From positions 41,443,062 to 41,507,061 of the forward strand of contig NC_134367.1 of assembly GCF_035582795.1 (NCBI RefSeq): a stretch of DNA of 64,000 nt. The letters run 5' to 3'. The translations under genes were made by a program, and so were the position numbers. The notes under the pieces are model-generated. The model saw only the letters and a program-made list of their open reading frames with translations. It ran no database searches and was not told where the DNA came from. Shown here in pieces: positions 14,130 to 26,500 of this stretch. This DNA is from Mycteria americana (Eukaryota; Chordata; Aves; Ciconiiformes; Ciconiidae). Numbering within the stretch: the first letter of the stretch is position 1; the number at the start of each line of letters is the position of its first letter.

Positions 14130-14840
14130 GGAAGGGGGGCTTGCGCTCCAGCATGCGAACGCCGTATTCCCGTCACCAGTGAACGGCAAACGAAGCGGCT
14201 GCAGACTGCCCTCACTCCCGTTGGCAGCTTCAACCTACGACCTCGGGGCTCCCGGACCAGCCGCCGCGGCCGGGCCGGGAGCTCCGCCGGGGCCGGGCCC
14301 GTTGTGACGCGCCCGGGGTTGCCGGGCGGCGGGGCGGGCTCGGAGCGCGGAGGCATGGCGCTGCGGGCGGGCGGCGGCCTGGCCCTGCTCCTGCCTCTGC
14401 TCCTGCCTCTGCTCCTGGCCTTGCCGGCGGCGGGCTCCGTGAACGGCAGCGGCGCGGAGGCGGCGGAGCCCCTGGGCGGGCGCGCCGAGCCGGGTGAGGC
14501 GGCCCCGGGCGGTGCGGGCGCCCTTGGCGGGCGGAGGCCCCGCTCGTCCCCGCCACCTCCGGCCCGAGCCGCGCCCGCTGGCGCCGGGGCCCTTCCCCGA
14601 GAGGTGCGGGCGCTGGTCTGCCCTCAGCCCGGCCGGCTGCCTACTCGTCTCCCCTTACGGCTTCTCCCGCAGATGCCGGTGATTCCCGCTCCCGCCACGG
14701 GGAGTTTCCCCCTCCCCGCCCAGCTTCCCCCTCTGGAGGCAGGGGGTGCGCGGCCGGGGTGCTTCGTGCGGAAGAGCAGATACGGCCGGGGTGCAGGGAG
14801 ACCAGGTTTCGTGTGGAAGAGCAGATATTTGCGGGGCTGC
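14130..14840 (+). promoter_or_regulatory. CpG island promoter of SPACA1
   Basis: This is a dense CpG, GC-rich block in an otherwise AT-rich region, spanning the presumed start site, exon 1 and the start of intron 1. No TATA box is visible just upstream of the ATG. A TGACGC half-CRE near 14305 and a GGTTGCC half X-box near 14318 would suit CREM- or RFX-type testis regulators, but both are short motifs in GC-rich DNA and only suggestive. Confidence 0.65.
14355..14493 (+). CDS. SPACA1: SPACA1 coding exon 1
   Basis: The ATG sits in a GC-rich context (cggaggcATGg), and the exon ends at a GTGAGG donor in phase 1. It encodes the signal peptide and the first glycosylation site. The hydrophobic core is three copies of a 12-bp repeat (ctgctcctgcct, 14385-14420). 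The same frame stays open far into intron 1, but that extension is a CpG-island read-through, not coding. Confidence 0.88.
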
Positions 14841-17800
14841 TCGGAGTCGTGCTTTCTGAGCAAGGCTTAATCACCGCCAGGATGTAACGATCTCTCCTCG
14901 GTGTCATATGCAGGCAGTGGGAAGGTGTCAGAGTGTATTCGGTGCTTTATTAAGCCATGCAGCATCACAGGGGCCCTCCTGAAGGGGGAGGCTGGGGAGA
15001 CGGGGAAAGCTCCAGATCTGCTCGTCACTCTCGTAGCCAAAAGTGTGGGCTACAGAGAGTCGGATACGTGCAAACCCCTTCCGTCTGTCGTCGAGCAACG
15101 AACCGCACAGGTTCACAGCTGACGTGTTGTCAAGTGCAAAGGCAATTGCCCATGGAAAAGAGTTCCGTCCTGGGAAACCTGCGTCCCCTTAGCTGCCTTT
15201 GTGGTATGCCTTTGGGGGCCAAATGCTCTGCACTTTGGCCTTTGGGACCCCAGAAGTACTAAAGCCACAATACTTGGCAAGAATGAGATGCCCAATGCAG
15301 GAGTGAGCGAGTTCCCGTAGGGTGCATGGCCGTGACTTTGAGAGCTCTCTGTTGACATTTTTAGTAGGACTTCTGTGGGCTTTTTAAGCGTTTATCAAAA
15401 TATTCTGCATGTATGCTGTGATGTGGCCTGTAATTAAAATGGTGCATAATGGCAAAGATTTCTGTTCTACGTAAGTTTTACAAGGCTTCCAAATGTAGAG
15501 AGGAATACGGACTGCCTTTGCTGTGCTGGTACTAATTGCAGCCCCCTGACAGGAATGTAAATGCAGTTCCTTAGCACATTCTTATCTCAGCATGTGTGGG
15601 ATTTACATATATAACTCCTATTAATGCTAATGGAAGCTATATACATAATTCTCTTTGCATAGGGCTGACACTATATTTTTATCTGAACCTGATGCAACTG
15701 GAACCAGCCATCTTATATAAGTGGAAAGATCTGTAGTTTCTTACCGGAAGCTTTCTTAACATTTTGGTTCATTTAAAATGCAGGGAGGAAATGCAAGTAA
15801 AGGAAGCAATACAAAACTTTGTATTGTGATATTGGCATGGAAGGTTCATAACATTCGTATCAAAAGTGGTGTGTTATCCAGATGATTATCAGTGAGCCTG
15901 ATTCTGTTTTCCTTAAAGTTTCTTTTTTTTTCTTTTTTTTTTTTTTTATTTCATTAAATCAGAAATCAGGATTGGTGATTCCTGATTAACTTGTTAATTT
16001 AGAACCAATCAACTTTTAATGTTTAGTGTTTAAAGGTTTATTTGGAGTATTACTACTTAGAAAACACAGTATCTTTTTTATTTAGAGCTATAGTCAGTTC
16101 ACCATTATGAACCTCTGACAAAAGAGTTGCGTTGTGCATTGTGGTGCTCCTGAAGCCAGAAGCATCCTGAAAGGGTATCATGGTTGATATCTTCACCTAT
16201 CATTAGGAGAAGTTTGCTTTCACCGCTTAGCAAAGTCCCTCAACCTTCTATTAGTAATATCTGAAGTTTTGTGTCTCTTCTTGTTTCTAAAGCTTTTTCT
16301 TCTTTTTTTTTTTTTTTTAAATTTGTGTCTGGATGGGAAGTGGCAGCTTCTCCTTTCAGATATGAACACGCCCTGCTGTGGCTACACTCAGCTTGTCACC
16401 TCAGAATTGAATTACAGTAATGCCTGCTTTCAGGGTAGAGGTTGGGGGCTTACCATAAGCTGATAGGAATTGTCAGAAATCTATTGAGTTGAGAATTTAC
16501 ATCATCTGAAGCTGTCCTAGCCCGCCCTCCCTCCCATTCATTGTTGCATGTTTACGTTTATTCTGCACACACGAACAAGCGCAACTCACGTTGTACCAAG
16601 TTGAAAACAGGCATTTTTAAACAGGACTGTGTTTAGACTGTAGACAGGATCCTTACATTCTCCTCCTCCTCTCTGCTGTGCTGTGGTAGTTGCTGTTAGA
16701 CAAGACTGTTGAATGACTGCCCCATTAATTTAAAAGAAACTAAGGGAAACATGATAGGGTGTCCATGGTGGGGACCATCTTCTAAAGAAGTTGTTATTTT
16801 TTAAGGCTCATTAGAGATAGAGTTTGAGGATACAGTAGCTGTTTTAAAGGTTGTCTCTGTTTTCATCGGATTTTAGTCTTATCATTTTTTTCCTTATGTT
16901 TTGGCTAAGGTTGGATTCTTTATCACTCATCTGGATAGTTAATTTATTGTGTAAGGATTGTTGTGCATACGCTAGAAGACTGTTCTGACGAGCACAGCTT
17001 ATATGCTGAAGTAAATGTCAAAACCATAGAGACAGATAGAGATAACAGAAGAATAAGATTTTGATGGCTCATTTATAGTGTTGGGAAAAAGAGTTCAGTA
17101 TCAGTGTATCATTGTGGAGAATGCACTGTGCTGCTGTAGTGTAAATCCTTTACAATGGAAGAATAAAGGTTTTATATTTGTATATCACTGACTGCAAGAG
17201 AAATGGATCTGTTCCTTTCAACCTGAGAAATTTAAAGTTTTGGATAGTGTGTGAAAACTGTAAATGTTACTCAGAGATTTAGTAGCGAGAAGTGATATAT
17301 AAACTTGAATTGCTGCACAGAAATAACATTTTGTAAACATAAATCTTGAATATAAAAAACTGCGAGACAGTGAAAGCAAACTTTACATTGGTAAGTATTT
17401 GTTATCAGAAAAAAAATAATCTGAGTAGGCGGGACTGGCAGTGTAGACTTGTAAAAACAGTCATAGTGACTTTCTCTTTGCATTTGGAAGAATTGGAAAG
17501 ACCTATTGCTTACTTAATGAATAATTTCCAAAGGAGCTTCATTAAGTTATTTGCTCTATGGAACAGTTACTGTATCTCAGTATCCTTATAAACAAACATT
17601 CAATTTGCATGCTATTAGGAATAAAATATATAATCCAGATTTGAATCCCAGATGGAGATGAGAACCTTTTGCTTTTGTACATTCTGTGAAACCCATTCTG
17701 TAACCTCAAAGTACCATTAAAAAATGGAAGGAACCCAATCACAGTGATTAAAACCCCTGTACCTAATTAAAATACTGTACCTGGTTGACTCATCTTTGTG

Positions 17801-20800
17801 CTGGCTGTCTAAACCTGACCTTGAAGTGTGATGGGGAAAAAATTGTGTGGGAAGGCGTATGTTAGCCAGAAAGAACAAGGAAATGAGTTAACTGAATATT
17901 GTTTAATGAAAATTCTTCTTAGCTCTTTTCAGGGAAGACCTATAATTTGCATACAACCTAGACACTGTACTTCCCAGAGCATTCAGTAGGCTAATTTAAC
18001 ATCATAGGCTGGTTTATAAGAAAAATACATTTTTTCCTTTTAAAGAATTATCTTAAGGTTTAAACGTAAATGCTATTCACACTGGATTTTATGATAATTT
18101 TTTCATAAATGTCTTGTTTTTCTGGTTTAGTTAGTGAAAGCAAAAATGTTGGCAAATTTCATATTTCAACTAAAAAGTAGTAAAGATTTCAAGGAGTGAG
18201 TTTCCTGTTAATTGGGCATTTCCAGCCCTGTCATTGTATTAGAGATGTAACTTTAGACTTTGTGTTCAGGTCTGAATGCCACTGTGTCCACGGAAGTAGA
18301 ATTTGGAGTATGCACAGTTACATGTGGTAAGTAGGAAAGCAGATGAATAAAACATATTGTCATTTGTTTTTGAAAAAAAAAAAGTGCTAACTGTAGCATT
18401 TTAGCAGTTGTAATTTGCTTGCCCTCGTTCACCTCTCATTGATTTCAATTGCCAATAACTATAATTAACAAAAACAATCAGGCTGATTGTCATTAGGAGT
18501 TTAGGTCAGATCTGTTGTTTTATTAATTTCACAGCCTGCAAGCTCCTATTTTAAACCAGTTCCCTACGTTTATTGGCACATGAGCTGCCTTCCCCAAAGT
18601 AACAATTTTCGCTATTTGTGAACATCTGTGAGATGTTCAGAAGATGAAAGATCTTCTGATGCTTCTCACAGATGTCTTCCCACATACAATATTGCCAAAA
18701 AATTGCTTGCCTGCAGTAGCCTGTTCTGTATTCCACATTTATACAATTTATAAATTGTGCAATGGAGAGGAGAGGTATCATTCTGGAGTAGGAAGGGAGA
18801 GAGGAAAAATGAGATGAGCCTTAAGAAGACATCTCTGCATTTGGGGTGATGATAGAAACTGCTGTGAGGTGGTAATTATATTGCTTAGGAAGCAGTCTTG
18901 AATCAGAAAAGCTATTAATTTTCTTCTGAACAAATTCAGTTTCTCATAAGACCACAGAAAAAAGAGAGATGAGTTTTTGCCCCATCCATCTGATGTTTTC
19001 TAGAGTATGCCTTTTTATTTTTTCTAGCCACTTTTTGATATTTCCAATGACAGAGCTTCCTTGATTCCCTCCTATTTCACATCGTAGGACATTATGGGTT
19101 TAGGAGATTTTTTTGTTGCTTCTACATACTTTAATATTTCTCTTTCTTCACTTCATAATTTCAAATCTGCTTATATGTTCCATATACCAATGCCATATAT
19201 GTATCCCTATGCTCTTAATAACCGCACTTGCTCTGATGTAGAAATCTTTTGGATACTAAGAAACTGTTCCTTATGTCCCATTCCTCTAGCAGATGTCTCA
19301 ATGTTCTGTATTTCCAGGGAATTTCACTAAATTTTGGCTCTGTTTCATCTTTGGTCCCTCAGAGTTAATGTTGACTGGCTGCCAGGTGCCCACCAAGCTG
19401 CTCTATCACTCCCCTCCTCAGTGGGACGGGGGGAGAAAATAACATGAAAAACTCATAGGTCAAGATAAAGGCAGTTTATTAAAGAAAAGCAAAGGCCGTG
19501 CACAGAAGCAAAGGAAACAAACAAACAAAATTATTCTCTACTTCCCATCAGCAGGTGATGTCCAGCCACTTTCTGGGAAGTAGGGCCTCTGTATGCGTAG
19601 TGGTTGCTTCAGGAGACAAACACCTTCATAAAAATGCCCCCCCCTTCCCCTCCTTTCTCTTAGCTTTTATTGCTGAGCACAATGTCATATGCTATGGAAT
19701 ATCCCTTTGGTCAGTTTGGGTCAGCTGTCCCGGCTGTGTCCCCTTCCAGCCTTTTGCCCACCCCAAGCCTACTGGCCTTTGGGGGGTGTGAGGCGTGAAG
19801 AGACAGCCTTGCTGCTGTGGGACCACTGCTCAGCGGTAGCCAAAACATCGGTGTGTTATCAACACCATTCCAGCTACAAATCCAAAGCACAGCACTATGA
19901 GGGCTGCTATGGGGGAAGTTAATTCCATCCCAGCCAGACCAAATACAAATGTTTAAACCCTTTAATACTGAAAATTATATAGTCTTACTGAAGAATCAGG
20001 AAAGGGAAGCTCTAACAAAAAAGAAAAAGGCATCATCTCGTATCTGGCATCATCTCATATCTGGCATCATCTAGTATCTGGAGTTCAGATCATGTTTGTA
20101 GCCTTCATTCTAGTCTAGGCTTTTCAATGCATGGCATGTTTGTCTGTTGAAAGGCTGAAAGGTAGCTTCTTGGTTCTTCCAGTAAAGCTGTAATCTCTTT
20201 GTCTCCTTCATATTCCTTTTTGTTCCCTAGATTCATCTACCTAGCCCCTTCTGTTTCTTGCTTTCTGAACGGACTCCATTTTCTTTATTTTTTCCCCGTA
20301 ATGCTGTGGCTCAGATCCATTGCTCCTCTATTCATAGTCCAGGTTTACAGAGGCATTAAAGCACAATTAAAGCATATGTTAATGATGTCTTGTCATACCT
20401 GCCTCAAATTTGCCTTAGTCTCTTTGTGGTCTAATTGTTTTGGCCACTCTGACCTCTAAATTTCTCTCATAACTGCTGGTTTTGTATTGCTAAGTATTCA
20501 GTTCTTTGTGGATCATCCCTCTTCACCCCTTTCCCTCCACCAGTCTATTAATGTACATTTCTCTAGGGTAAATTTCATTTGGGTAATTTATTTTACTGCA
20601 TTGTGGCCAGTTTTCTGTTACGTTAACTTGTATGACTTGTTGAAGTTAAGACTTCATTTGTTAGAGCATCTCAGTAGATTAATTTCATCAGCATTGGCAG
20701 CTACTAAGAAGAGGTGGGGAAAGGAAACATGGAAATGAAAGAAAAAGCTGTCCAAAAGGAAGAGGCAAAGGAGTACTAAGAGAACTTGCAGATCTAATTA

Positions 20801-23459
20801 AAAGAGCTTTTTTCATCAACCCTTTGAGTGTGATATACTTCCCAAATTTTAATATTCCTGTAGGTAAGACACAGTGAGATTTTTCCTGATGAATGTGACT
20901 ACAGTTAGCCAAGCACCCAGATTTTATCAAGCCAGCTTTTTGGGTTTTCATAGGTTTCCTGTCTTTTTTTGTTAGCTAAAAAAACTACATGGCACTGAAG
21001 AAAGAGGAATGCCTTTAATAAAAGTGTCAGTTCACTGCCATTTACACCTCTGTCTCTGCATCCATGAGATGAGACATTCTCTGAGTGGAGAACGATCCTC
21101 ATTTTGTGTCATTTTCAGTAAGTGGTGTTGTCTCCCTCTGTCACTTGAAGTACTGTTTCACAAGTTACATGACATCTCTGAAACATTCTGAAATCCACTG
21201 GTTTATATAATACACATTTAAGGAAGGCAGATGCATCATAAATGCAATATTCAAACCAATTTCCTATTTATTATTCTACTGCAAGGGGGGTTTAAGTCTC
21301 CTCTTTCCATGTCTATTAGTAAACAAAATGCTTCTGGAAAAATGGCAAAACCTTCAGTGTTTACTGGGCCTAAACATATTACTCCTGCCTCCCCCACAAG
21401 CTATGTCATTCCAATGAACTGTGTACACACTGTTTGGCAAAAACAATTATAGCACTTGTTTTGAATTTGTTCGTAATTGTTAAAATGAGGATGTTCCCAT
21501 TGAAATCCTGATAGTGAGAATGAACGTTGTTTTTGCTTCCTTGAACATTGTGTGGGAATTTTCCTTAACTTTACACATTTGTGATAGGTTATCTCCTGTT
21601 CTTTGTCTTCAGTAGGACCCTCCATGTTGCAGGTGGAGTCCTGCTGGTCAACACTTGATTTCACCAGTTTCTCAGGAGAAGCTCTATGTTACTGACCACC
21701 AGCCTCCGTGCTCTCAGAGGCTTCATTTTGGCGTCTGTGGGTGATATTCCTGTATCACTCATTGTTGGTCACTGTTAGGTAACTTCAGACTCCAGTCCCG
21801 GTGCCAGAAGGTTTTTAGTGCCTTCAGTTTCTGTTGACCTTGGTGGGAGTTGAAGACACTCAGACAGTCACAAGACTGGAGGCAGACTGAGTTGGCAGTC
21901 TGTACAGGATTCTCTGTGCCATCTGATTTGAGCATTTAAAGGCCAGAAGCCTGAATGCTTTGATATTTAAAGTGAATTAACTGTTTTGCAGAACATATAT
22001 TAGTTTCATTTCAAATTCTTTTTCTGTAAGGAAAGTTTTGAATTCATTTTGAATTCTTTTTCTGACACATGATGATCCTAAGAATCTGGCTCCTTCAGTA
22101 CAGAGTCTGACAGAAGTAAATGTTGTCTTGAAATCTTAGACGCCAACATGGGATAGCTTTAGCAGGCACTCTGAGAAGATCTGTTTTGCCTGGTATTTGG
22201 TAGATACATCACATTAACATCCAGGATAAAGAAAGAGAAAGCAAAAACGGAGTTTGAAGGAAATGAAGAAATGCAGAGTGAAAGATTCTTTTTTTTCACC
22301 CAAAGGGATTGGCATTCGAGAAGTTCTGTTAACCAGTGGATGCCCTGGTACTGAAGCAAAATGTATTGTCCGTGTGGAGGAATGCCGGGGGCCCGTAGAC
22401 TGTGGATGTAAGTGGAACACTGTGATACAGTAATCTAGAGCAAGTAAGTTGATTTGAAGGAAACATCCTTATTCTCTGTTAGTGTGGTGGAAGCGAAATG
22501 AAGTGATTGCATTCTACCCTCCAATTACCCTGTTAAGCAATGTAATGTTTCAGATCTCATTTCTGTACTGATGTGCGCTTGATTTCAAGTCCCTGTAAAA
22601 TACCATTTTTCTGCTGTGTGCTTCATTCCCGACATTAGACCAAGCAAAAATTATTTGAAGTAATTTTAAGGGAAAGGATAATTTCCAAGTAACGTTCTGT
22701 GGTTTGAAGAATTATGAACTTTATGATCTATACAAAGATGTTTCATATAGTTGATGATGTACCTGTTAAAAATTCCTCCTATAGGGGGAATACCAATTTC
22801 TGAGGGCCTTGCCTGTGTGAAGATGCCTTGTGTTTATATACCTCCTGAAAATCGATTTAAATACGTTTGGAAGATGTTAATTCCAAACAAGGTGAGTAAT
22901 TGAACCCCACTTTGTACAGAAGAATCGCATACTGCATGTATTTACCTGCAGGTAAATACCTGCAGTTCCATCGGAATTGTACAGACTTCTGGGCAGGTTA
23001 TTTCCTTTGCTGTCATAATGCAAATAAGCCCCGATTTCTCACTGGCGAGTTGGTAATACAAGGACTCGCATGGCTTTGCTCCTTTATGCAGCTTCAATAT
23101 CCTGTTTATGTGAGGGAAACAATAATTTTAGAGAGTAATGTTTACTGTGGTTTCAGAAAAATGGGAGATAGTGGCTGGTGAGTGCATACATGTCAGCAAG
23201 TCACAACCACGTTGCCCTTCCCAGTTGTTCAAGTAGGAGGTGCTGAAGAAATGGGAGGAATTTTCCCAGGGGCCAAGGGGTCCTGACAGGTTGAAAACTG
23301 TTGGGAGTAGAATAAGTACTTTTCTGGGCATCTGACACAATGCAACTTGTCTTTGCAGATCTATTTGAAAAAATATAACCCCTTATTTTCTTTTCTTTTC
23401 TTTTTTCTTTTCTCTTTTCTTTTCTTTTCTTTTCTTTTCTTTTCTTTTCTTTTCTTTTC

Positions 23460-23490
<31 letters not shown>

Positions 23491-23516
23491 CTTTTCTTTT
23501 CTTTTCTTTTCTTTTC

Positions 23517-23547
<31 letters not shown>

Positions 23548-26500
23548 CTTTTCTTTTCTTTTCTTTTCTTTTCTTTTCTTTTCTTTTCGGCTAGACAGCA
23601 CGCATTCTTCCCGATGATTCAGCTATTATGGAAGTTTGCAGAGATACCCGCTCAGTTACTTTCCAGTGTGAAACTCAAGAAAATGGAAATATAATTGCCT
23701 CTGTAAAATACACAGTCTACGCAACAACTGGTGAGCTGATAGAGATGCTTACAGTCTTCTAGTGATAGGGCCGTGTGTTTTTTATGTAGTACTCAGTCTT
23801 CGTAAGATTGCATGTCACCAGTAGTATATAGGCAGGAGCTTGTGCACTGTGGTAACGACTGTCATGAAATGTGGGCCAATAAGAGAGGCATATAAAAGGA
23901 AATCACAGAATGGGAATGAAGAGGTTCCTTGTTGTAGGAATGAGTATTTTCTTTATCCTTTGTAAAAATTCAAGCTAAAATAAGGAGGTTTTCCTATTAC
24001 CTGCTTATTTTTTACTGCACCCAGGTTGGTTAACATAGACTTCTTTTTGCCTCACTAAGCCACGTAGCACAATCAGCATGGGTTCTGCAGTTAAATCTCC
24101 TTTCCACTTCAATACCGAAGCAGGAAAACAACCTTTTGGGGTTTTTCTTTTAGCAGCCATCTGGAATTTGCTTATACACAATGGATTTAGCAAAGTTTAA
24201 CATTAAAAAGAATACATCATAAAACAGGTTCCCAGTACTATCTTACTCACCTCTGCTAATGGGATTTTTGCTGACTTCATCAGGAAAGGTAGCAGTGTGC
24301 TGATTTTCTCAAACCATGAGAACAGCTGTGCAGAAACTCCATCTTTCCTAATCAGAGAAAGGGTGAAAGTGCCTTGCTCATCAAAATTTAAAGTTTCTCC
24401 TGAAATAATGTAGATTCAGCTCTTACGCAAAATTATGGCAGACGAGAAAGAAAGAAGTCCTTGGAGATAACCCTCAGTATGTTTCTCCCCTCCGTGTTGT
24501 TTACCTAGGTAAAACTGGCCTGGGAATCCTGCTTTTTTTCCTCTCTCTTCATTAAAATAGGCTATTTCCTCTATCTGTTGAAGTCCTTTCTGCCATTGTA
24601 CAGTAACATGGAATTTGTTTATTCATTTTCTAAATCCATCTGGCAGTCACAAAACACCCAAAGCTTCCCCCCCCCCCCTTTCTCCCACTATTCAGTCTCT
24701 ACGTTCCTTTTTGTACAGAGGAAGCTTCCTTTTTGAGACCTGAATTAGCGGAGCACATAATCTGTTTTAGGCTGAAGCATGCAAATGGTCCCATTGACTT
24801 GAGTCGGTGAGTCATCAATAGGACGACTCACACACTTGTGCCTAAGCTGTGACTGAGCAGTCTTGGTGAAAAGTGGTCAGATGAAACCCGCCCAACAGAC
24901 ATACCCACTGAGGACTTCTTACAAGGATTGAGATTTATTGGTTCAGAAAATGTTTACGACTATACAGAAATCTGAGGGGGACAAGCTCTAAGGTTTATTA
25001 AGTAGCTTAAAAGGAATGGGTTGTTCTGCTTAGTGCCAGATCAGCATCCTTTGGCTTGGTGCAGAGGTGTGTAGATGCCCAAAGGAGTTTCTGGGCTTTG
25101 CTTCCCCAGGAGTGACATTGTTTGGGCTTTAGAAATGATTAACTGTTAATTAGGTACATGGAAGAAGTTACCAGCTGAAGTTTTGATTGAGAATGTACCA
25201 GGACTTTCATTATACAGATCTAGTTTTGCTCTCTGTGGATGGTCAGAAGTCTAGCCAGATCAGAAGATAGCATTTACTTTTCCAACAGGATCAGGAGGAA
25301 ATGAGAAAGATCCTTCTGACGGCATCAGTGGACGCAGCAAGGCTCCTTGTGTTTGGATGTAGATTTTCTTAGCTGCTGCCTTGTACTTTGCAGAGCTGCT
25401 CTGTTCTCTGGGAGCACGTCTTGCTGTGTTGTTCAGACTTTGGAAAGGGGTAACGTTTCTGCCCACGGTACAACGTGGCCTTTCCCAGTTCCTCATTAAA
25501 AGACTTTTTGAAATGAGGGTTGGGGAATTTGAGACTTAAATTTATCATCCCTGTCAAGCAAGATGGTTTCTCTGCCTACTCCAGAAAATGTAAGTCTTTC
25601 TGTTGAGCGAACATCTTTTTCTTTGCCATTTATCTATCTGGTCTCCAAGCTGAAACATAAAGAAGGGCAGTGTCACAAAATTGGTGTCAGAAATAGTCAA
25701 AAATCTCCTTTTTCAGGTAGTCTACAGGACTGAACTGGATTTTCTTCCAGTACCCAAAACTGGCCACAGAGGTTTCTAGTCAGCGTGGGTTGGGTGGCTG
25801 TGGTGGGCTGACCCTGGCTGGCTGCCCGCCCCACCCCGGCGGGTCCAGTGGAGCCGGCTGGAACCAGCCGCGTCCAGCACGGGGCAGCCCTGGCCTCTCC
25901 TCACAGCGGCCGCCCTGCAGCCCCTCGCTTCCCCGGGCACCGGCAGCTGGTGCGACAGGCCAAACTGTCTTGGGGAGGGGGTCTCGTGTAGATTTTGGGA
26001 GGTGTATTTGAAGCAGCTGAAAGGGCAAATCAGTTTTAGTCAGGAAAAGAGCGGGTCCTCTCTATTACCTCCTGAATTACTTTTTTTTTTTGATCCAACT
26101 GAGACAATTCTGACCATCTCTCTGCCTCACTCAAGTCAATAAGCTTAAGTTTGTATATTTTGTCTTTCTCATCATCTAGCTCACTCCTTTCACCGTTCCA
26201 CAGAGATACATTTCTTCATGCCAGAGCTACAGAACAGGGCAGGGGAAGTGGAAATGTGTTTGCTCCATGGCTGGCCTTTCTTCTTGGCACTTTCCTAGAG
26301 AGAAAGCCTTGAAGTTGTCAACAGAGCTAAAAATTATCAATGCAGCCGATAAGGGGCGAATGTGTTTGCTTTTGTCTCATCCTTCCTCCTCTTTCTAGCA
26401 CTCTGTTTTACCCACATGAGCAGCAGTGGCCAGATTCAGCAACACCGTCTGCAAGCCTGGCCCCAAAGCCACCACTTCAAAATTCAAAATATATAGCGTG

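Larger units (their letters stand above)
18327..22305 (+). other. SPACA1 intron 2
   Basis: AT-rich intron with a 54-nt hairpin (18622-18675), a minus-strand solo LTR (about 19362-19947) and a three-copy 17-bp repeat (20029-20079). The remainder shows nothing I can name. Confidence 0.8.
22892..23594 (+). other. SPACA1 intron 4
   Basis: 703-bp intron with a 22-bp palindrome near its start and a long TTTTC microsatellite filling its last 210 bp. Confidence 0.85.

Noticed and set aside
14112-14870. 252-codon open frame across the SPACA1 promoter, exon 1 and intron 1
   Set aside because: The GC-rich CpG island depletes stops. Only 14355-14493 matches SPACA1 and is followed by a good donor; the rest is not protein-like.
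23347-23694. Long Phe/Ser/Leu-repeat and Lys/Arg/Glu-repeat frames over the TTTTC array
   Set aside because: Pure translation of a microsatellite; the true coding part is only the SPACA1 exon 5 frame.
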